Assembly: GCA_002791435.1 (NCBI GenBank)
Contig: PFXB01000008.1
Location: 840 to 10,280, forward strand
Origin: a candidate division WWE3 bacterium CG_4_9_14_3_um_filter_43_9
GTDB lineage: Bacteria; Patescibacteriota; CPR3; GCA-002780085
Direction: 5' to 3'
Length of the DNA: 9,441 nt
The notes below the pieces were generated by a model that was not told the DNA's origin, ran no database searches, and worked only from the letters and a program-made list of their open reading frames with translations. The position numbers were made by a program, and so were the translations under genes. Of this stretch, positions 5,564 to 9,441 are shown in pieces; positions within the stretch are counted from its first letter, which is position 1, and each line of letters begins with the position of its first letter.

Positions 5564-6322
5564 ATGAAGATTATCTCCTGGAATGTCAATGGCTTGAGAG
5601 CGGTCTACAAAAAAAATTTTCCCGCCTGGTTTGACCAAAGCCAGGCGGATTGCGTGTGTCTGCAGGAAATTAAAGCCTCAAAAGACCAACTCCCGCCGGA
5701 ACTTATCAATCCATCCGACTACTTTTCTTTCTTCAATTCTGCCCACAAAAAAGGTTACTCGGGGGTGGCGGTTTACACCAAAAAAAAGCCACAGTTTGTT
5801 AAAAATCGTTTGGGGATGGAAAGGTTTGACTCCGAAGGCAGAATTTTGGAGCTCCACTTTGACGATTTAATCCTTATCAATGTTTATCTCCCCAATGGAG
5901 ACCGCTCCAAAAAAAACCTGCCCTACAAACTTGAGGTCTATCAAGTATTGCTGGACCATCTTAAAACCCTCAAAAACAAAAAGGTGGTGGTTGTGGGTGA
6001 TTTTAATATCGCGCACCACGAGATTGATCTGGCCCGCCCTAAAGAAAATAAGAATAATATTATGTTTACGCCTGCAGAAAGAGCGCAACTGGATAAACTT
6101 GAAGGATTGGGTTTTATCGACACTTTCAGACACTTGCAGCCGGAAGGCGGACATTACACCTGGTGGCCTTATTTTTACCATGCCCGTGAAAGAAACCTCG
6201 GCTGGCGGATTGATTACGTGTTTGCCTCGACCCCACTAAAAAACAGGCTGGAAAAAGCCTTTATTTTAAAAGACGTTGCCGGCTCGGATCACTGTCCTTT
6301 AGGTATCACTCTCGACCTTTGA
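5564..6322 (+). CDS. xth: Exonuclease III / AP endonuclease (ExoIII family)
   Basis: This 252-residue enzyme of the endonuclease/exonuclease/phosphatase fold should cut DNA 5' of abasic sites and remove blocked 3' ends in base-excision repair. Visible family residues are N7 in SWNVNG, E35 in LQEIK, Y108 in VYLPNG, D146 and N148 in GDFN, D217 in WRIDYVFAS, and D242 and H243 in GSDHCP. All known catalytic and metal positions appear to be present. The length is close to that of E. coli ExoIII. I chose the ATG at 5564 because MKIISWN is the usual family start; the longer frame from 5522 adds 14 residues with no family match and would include the promoter. The gene appears to stand alone, with its own promoter and no clear Shine-Dalgarno sequence. 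The next gene begins 46 bp after the stop and has its own promoter-like sequence. Confidence 0.96.
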   Translation: MKIISWNVNGLRAVYKKNFPAWFDQSQADCVCLQEIKASKDQLPPELINPSDYFSFFNSAHKKGYSGVAVYTKKKPQFVKNRLGMERFDSEGRILELHFDDLILINVYLPNGDRSKKNLPYKLEVYQVLLDHLKTLKNKKVVVVGDFNIAHHEIDLARPKENKNNIMFTPAERAQLDKLEGLGFIDTFRHLQPEGGHYTWWPYFYHARERNLGWRIDYVFASTPLKNRLEKAFILKDVAGSDHCPLGITLDL

Positions 6323-6332
6323 AACCACTATC

Positions 6333-6361
6333 TTGTCTTTTGTTAGACTTTTCCTTAAACT
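6333..6361 (+). promoter_or_regulatory. Promoter of the metallophosphoesterase gene
   Basis: TTGTCT (6333-6338), a 17-base spacer and TAAACT (6356-6361) each match the consensus at 4/6 positions with ideal spacing. The predicted start of transcription is at 6368, one base before the ATG at 6369, so the mRNA would be leaderless. No Shine-Dalgarno sequence is seen. The boxes are weak and the call rests on their spacing and place. Confidence 0.4.
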
Positions 6362-6368
6362 ATAGGTA

Positions 6369-7913
6369 ATGAATGAATACGATCCTTTGTTTCAAGATTT
6401 TCATTTAGAGGCACAGAAAGCGCCGGAAAATGACACGCGTTCTGCTTTTTGGCAAGCCTTGCAAACTCTGCGCCGAGCCGAAGAAGAATGTGCTGTTGAC
6501 ACACTTCTTCATACAGACGGTTATGTGTTTGATCCGGAAGATGACCTATTTGAGGCAGAGGTGGAAGAAAGGGCCTCTGAAAATCTGTCCCGGCCTCAAT
6601 TTCTAAATTCTCCTTTTAATCAGGAATTGTTTACTAGACCTCAAGAAATTACAGCTGAACAGTTAACCCTGCACGGAATTCCCGATCTTACTTTTTTTAC
6701 TGATTTGCATCTGCTTTCCCGCCAACTTGGCCGAGAAGGATATGATGGTTTAGGCGGACAAGAACCTTATACTAAACTGGCAAAAAATCTCCCTCCGCTA
6801 CAAAAACAATTCCGCAAGCTCAATGTTCTAACGGATGTAATGCTGCACGGATTGAGGGAAAAGTTTGCCTCCCGCTTTGAAAAGGGAGGAATCATCGTTT
6901 ATGGCGGAGACTGGTCAGACGCATATGAGGCGGGTGCTTTTTTACACGGCGGATTAAGATACGAGTCAGCTCTTAATTCTGCTTCCCGCACAACACATCC
7001 AGACGGAGAAATCAGAACATCAATGATACATTTAACAGGTAATCATGACGCTTCTTTTACAGGCCATGAGGGTATAATCGAAGCCACGCCCTGGATCGAA
7101 CGTTTTGGCCGTGTGGACCAGAATACTTTCACAGATCTGATAGAAGCTACCCAAACTGGGTATTCTTGGACAACCATCTCTCGCGCCTGGGACGCCTCTC
7201 ATCGCCATCTTCGGGAAAATGCCAACCCTGATCCGTCACAGTCAACAGTCGACGATTATGAAATTCAAAAAGTCGCCTTTGACCCAATGCAACGTTGGTA
7301 TCTGGAAAAGTTGGCTTTTGGCCCGCAGATCGGACGATTTGTCGGAGACCGCTCACAGGTTGCATTTCTAAATTGTCATTTGGAAACCTTCGGCGGACGG
7401 GTTGAGGATCTGCAACAGGCGCTCGAAGAAGAAGGTTATACTGAAAATGAACCGCTTTACCGTCAAATGATGACCTATATTCAACAGGAAAGATTAGCGC
7501 AAGATAAACTCATCGAAGCTTTGGTCAACGACTGCGAACAGGGATTTCAAACTACAGTTTATACCCATAGCGCTGTCCATATGCAAGATAAGTTGATTAA
7601 AACCCTTGTGGAAAGAGGACAAACGAAAGAAGAGGCGACCAACTTTGTAAGACAAAAGATACAAATCTACGCCGGCCACAGACATCCTGGCGGAGCGCTC
7701 CCGATAAAAACAGAAGGTGCCTATGTTGCAAAAGCCTCAACCGGAGCCTTGATCGGGCCAATTGAAAATCCTTTTTCCTCAGAAATTCTGGAAGGTTCGG
7801 CGCTTACGCCGGAGGTCATCTCCGTTTCACATGCTCAAACCCGCCAGAAATACGAACGCTTGCTAAAAACCGCCAGGGCTTTGGGGGGTCAATCAGAAAG
7901 TCAAAAGAGTTAG
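6369..7913 (+). CDS. Calcineurin-like metallophosphoesterase domain protein with large insertion
   Basis: This 514-residue soluble protein has no signal peptide or membrane helix. I do not recognise it as a named gene, but it carries the five metallophosphoesterase motifs in order: D-x-H in FTDLH (D112, H114), GDxxD in GGDWSD (D181, D184), GNHD (224-227), a lone histidine in YTHS (H400) and GHxH in AGHRH (H437, H439). The family hydrolyses phosphomonoesters or phosphodiesters with two metal ions; the substrate here is unknown. Two parts are unusual. About 105 acidic residues precede the first motif. About 170 residues separate GNHD from H400, including a glutamine- and glutamate-rich, probably helical stretch (345-390). 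The start at 6369 has no ribosome binding site. Its last four bases overlap the end of the convergent ABC ATPase gene. Confidence 0.8.
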   Translation: MNEYDPLFQDFHLEAQKAPENDTRSAFWQALQTLRRAEEECAVDTLLHTDGYVFDPEDDLFEAEVEERASENLSRPQFLNSPFNQELFTRPQEITAEQLTLHGIPDLTFFTDLHLLSRQLGREGYDGLGGQEPYTKLAKNLPPLQKQFRKLNVLTDVMLHGLREKFASRFEKGGIIVYGGDWSDAYEAGAFLHGGLRYESALNSASRTTHPDGEIRTSMIHLTGNHDASFTGHEGIIEATPWIERFGRVDQNTFTDLIEATQTGYSWTTISRAWDASHRHLRENANPDPSQSTVDDYEIQKVAFDPMQRWYLEKLAFGPQIGRFVGDRSQVAFLNCHLETFGGRVEDLQQALEEEGYTENEPLYRQMMTYIQQERLAQDKLIEALVNDCEQGFQTTVYTHSAVHMQDKLIKTLVERGQTKEEATNFVRQKIQIYAGHRHPGGALPIKTEGAYVAKASTGALIGPIENPFSSEILEGSALTPEVISVSHAQTRQKYERLLKTARALGGQSESQKS

Positions 7914-8590
7914 TTTTTTCTGTCTTTTTTGACAATTAACTTTCCGTCATGCATTTCAGCCGTGTGGGTGGCGTATTTTCTGGCGTATTCGGAGTGGGTG
8001 ATGAGGATAACCGTTTGTTTGTTTTCGTGATTTAAAGTTTTCAAAATATCCAAAATCTCCTGCCCGGTTTTACTGTCTAGATTGCCGGTTGGCTCGTCAG
8101 CCAAGATGATTTTGGGGTTATTGATTAAGGCTCGCGCTATGGTCACGCGCTGTTGTTCACCGCCGGAAAGCAAGCCGGGAAGGTGATTGACTCTCTCTTT
8201 TAAACCCACTTTATTGAGCATCTCCAAAGAAAGTTTGGTGTCTTTTTTTGACCTTTTAGCAATCGCCGCTTCCACATTTTGCCGTGCAGTCAAAGTCGGA
8301 ATAAGATTGAAATTCTGGAAAACGAAACCGATTTCTTCCCGCCGGATTTTGGTTAGCTTTGAATCATTGAGTTTCGTTATCTCCCGATCTCCGATTCGGA
8401 CAGTCCCTGCGCTAGGCCGATCTAATCCGCCTAAAAGTTGCAAGAGGGTACTTTTACCACTACCCGAAACGCCGATGATGGTCCAGAATTCTCCTTCACC
8501 GACCTCAAGGTTGACATCGTCAACCGCGTGAATGACTTTGGTTCCCTGTTTATAATCTTTTTTGAGATTCTTGATATTGATTAAAGACAT
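7910..8590 (-). CDS. ABC transporter ATP-binding protein, LolD/MacB type
   Basis: This 226-residue ATPase belongs to the MacB/LolD/FtsE group, which drives mechanotransmission rather than classic transport. Visible motifs are Walker A GVSGSGKST (40-48), Q-loop Q92 in FVFQNFNLIP, signature LSGGE (141-145), Walker B IILADEP (161-167), D-loop NLDS and switch histidine H199. The length is normal for a stand-alone subunit. The FtsX-like permease gene lies upstream on the same strand with a 118-bp gap, so the two probably act together, for example in lipoprotein, peptide or drug export at the cytoplasmic membrane. The start at 8590 is supported by a good Shine-Dalgarno sequence. The stop codon overlaps that of the convergent metallophosphoesterase gene, leaving no space for a terminator between them. 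Confidence 0.95.
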   Translation of the reverse strand: MSLINIKNLKKDYKQGTKVIHAVDDVNLEVGEGEFWTIIGVSGSGKSTLLQLLGGLDRPSAGTVRIGDREITKLNDSKLTKIRREEIGFVFQNFNLIPTLTARQNVEAAIAKRSKKDTKLSLEMLNKVGLKERVNHLPGLLSGGEQQRVTIARALINNPKIILADEPTGNLDSKTGQEILDILKTLNHENKQTVILITHSEYARKYATHTAEMHDGKLIVKKDRKN

Positions 8591-8593
8591 AAT

Positions 8594-8600
8594 CTTCCTT
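8594..8600 (-). promoter_or_regulatory. Shine-Dalgarno sequence of the LolD-type ATPase gene
   Basis: On the minus strand AAGGAAG lies about four bases before the ATG at 8590, with its AGGA core seven bases away. It fixes the start codon and shows that the host ribosome uses anti-Shine-Dalgarno pairing, in contrast to the genes here whose promoters sit at the start codon. Confidence 0.7.
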
Positions 8601-8611
8601 TACTCTATAGA

Positions 8612-8666
8612 TAAACCAATAACCATTCAGGTGTTTTTTTATTTCTAGAATACCTTAATTGGTTTA
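8612..8666. repeat. 9-bp inverted repeat in the gap between permease and ATPase genes
   Basis: TAAACCAAT (8612-8620) and ATTGGTTTA (8658-8666) are perfect reverse complements. A further AGGT/ACCT pair (8630-8633 and 8652-8655) lies inside. It sits between two genes of one likely operon, so it may process or partly terminate the transcript and set different levels of permease and ATPase. Confidence 0.45.
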
Positions 8667-8669
8667 ACG

Positions 8670-8713
8670 TATAGACATGCCACAAGTACATTTTCTTGCT
8701 AAGTTTGTCTATA
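8670..8713. repeat. 8-bp inverted repeat across the permease stop codon
   Basis: TATAGACA (8670-8677) and TGTCTATA (8706-8713) are perfect reverse complements with a 28-base loop that contains a small CAAG/CTTG pair. The right arm covers the TAG stop of the permease gene (8711-8709 on the minus strand). It could be a 3'-end stabilising hairpin. No T-run follows on the minus strand. Confidence 0.45.
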
Positions 8714-9441
8714 ATTGTCTTAAAGCTTCTGAAGGCCGCATCTTGGATGATTTTATAGCTGCCAAACTGCCGGCGATAACCGAGCCTGCCACTGCTACCC
8801 CGGCGCCTATCAGTAAGGTCAGATATTGATAAGTGATTGTAAGATTGACGGCTGTCGTCAGATCACTATTGCTCTGAACCGCAGTATTGCGACCCATTCC
8901 TCCGGCAAATCTTCCGATGAAACCCTGCGCGACGTCGAGACTTTGAACCGTGGCCGAAAGCGAGATGTGCAACCGGTTTAGAGCATAGATCAAAAGCAAG
9001 CCGAAGCCGATGCCAACCAAGGCTCCCCAAAACCCCAACACGATGTTTTCCAAAAAGATCTGACGGACAATGGTGGAATTTTTCCAGCCGATGGCTTTGA
9101 GCGTTCCGATTTCTCTCACTCTTTTGTTAACCGAAAGAAGTGTTAATAAGCTCATAATAATAAAAGCGGCGACAACCACAAAAACGCTCACCAAGCCGAT
9201 AAATCTGTTGGTCAGATTGGCGGTATTAACCAAGCTTCCCGAAACGTTTTGGGCGGTATCCGAAGAATCGATAATTTTGGCGCCGGCAAACAAATTCCCC
9301 AATTTACTGCTGGTTTCTTCAACCGAATAGGCATCGGTAGATTTGACCAGCAAGACATTGATTCTATCCTGCCGGCCGGACAAATCCTGCAGGTCTGTGA
9401 GAGGCAGATAAAGAGGGACTGTCGCCCAATTAGCTTTATTA
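8709..9441 (-). CDS. FtsX/MacB-like ABC permease, C-terminal part (N terminus outside window)
   Basis: The frame is open to the right edge of the window, so only the last 243 residues are seen. A TTG near 9383 lies inside the gene and is not its start. Visible parts are the end of an extracytoplasmic domain (about residues 1-78 of the fragment), then three membrane helices (about 80-104, 130-154 and 206-229). The coupling-helix segment VNKRVREIGTLKAIGW (104-119) and the C-terminal motif KMRPSEALR are typical of the MacB/FtsX permease family. The loop between the last two helices is about 50 residues and polar. In complete members one more helix and a large periplasmic-type domain precede this part. 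It should pair with the ATPase encoded downstream. Confidence 0.92.
   Translation of the reverse strand, partial: NKANWATVPLYLPLTDLQDLSGRQDRINVLLVKSTDAYSVEETSSKLGNLFAGAKIIDSSDTAQNVSGSLVNTANLTNRFIGLVSVFVVVAAFIIMSLLTLLSVNKRVREIGTLKAIGWKNSTIVRQIFLENIVLGFWGALVGIGFGLLLIYALNRLHISLSATVQSLDVAQGFIGRFAGGMGRNTAVQSNSDLTTAVNLTITYQYLTLLIGAGVAVAGSVIAGSLAAIKSSKMRPSEALRQL

Noticed and set aside
8709..9383. Complete 224-residue permease starting at a TTG near 9383
   Set aside because: The frame continues upstream to the window edge with family-like residues, so the gene is partial and the TTG is internal.

Overview
The window looks like chromosomal DNA of a bacterium with moderate to low G+C. UGA is used as an ordinary stop (in the ABC permease and the exonuclease), so the UGA-recoding lineages are excluded. 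A membrane-anchored ClpB/ClpC-type ATPase, small ABC exporters, a small xth gene and palindrome-rich gaps would fit a Candidate Phyla Radiation (Patescibacteria) genome, for example a Microgenomates-like lineage. That placement is an inference, not a proof. No phage, transposase, CRISPR, tRNA or rRNA sequence was recognised.

Layout. (1) Positions 1-2659, minus strand: most of a large double-AAA+ Clp ATPase with membrane helices at its N terminus; its last residues lie left of the window. (2) Positions 2660-3149: a gap of about 490 bp between divergent genes, full of hairpins, with the first copy of a structured 93-bp repeat and promoters for both flanking genes. (3) Positions 3150-5196, plus strand: a two-gene ABC-2 exporter operon (ATPase, then permease). 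(4) Positions 5197-5563: a second gap with a long hairpin, the second repeat copy, a palindromic element bounded by GTGTCATTCC/GGGATGACAC, and the xth promoter. (5) Positions 5564-6322: an exonuclease III family AP endonuclease. (6) Positions 6369-7913: a 514-residue protein in which I recognise all five calcineurin-like metallophosphoesterase motifs, with a large insertion. (7) Positions 7910-9441, minus strand: a MacB/LolD-type ABC system (ATPase and the C-terminal part of an FtsX-like permease), converging on gene 6 with overlapping stop codons.

How the genes relate. There are three separate themes: protein remodelling at the membrane (Clp), two unrelated ABC export or envelope systems, and nucleic-acid or phosphoester chemistry (xth and the metallophosphoesterase). 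I see no single pathway joining them.

The most interesting points are these. The Clp ATPase lacks the D1 arginine-finger pair, lacks both pore-loop tyrosines, has no M domain and shows no visible ClpP-docking tripeptide, while its nucleotide-binding motifs are intact. The two copies of the intergenic repeat can fold into a branched, cloverleaf-like shape followed by a T-run. The first genes of several transcription units have promoter-like elements placed so that mRNA would start at or within a few bases of the start codon, while operon-internal genes have Shine-Dalgarno sequences. The metallophosphoesterase has an unusual domain layout.
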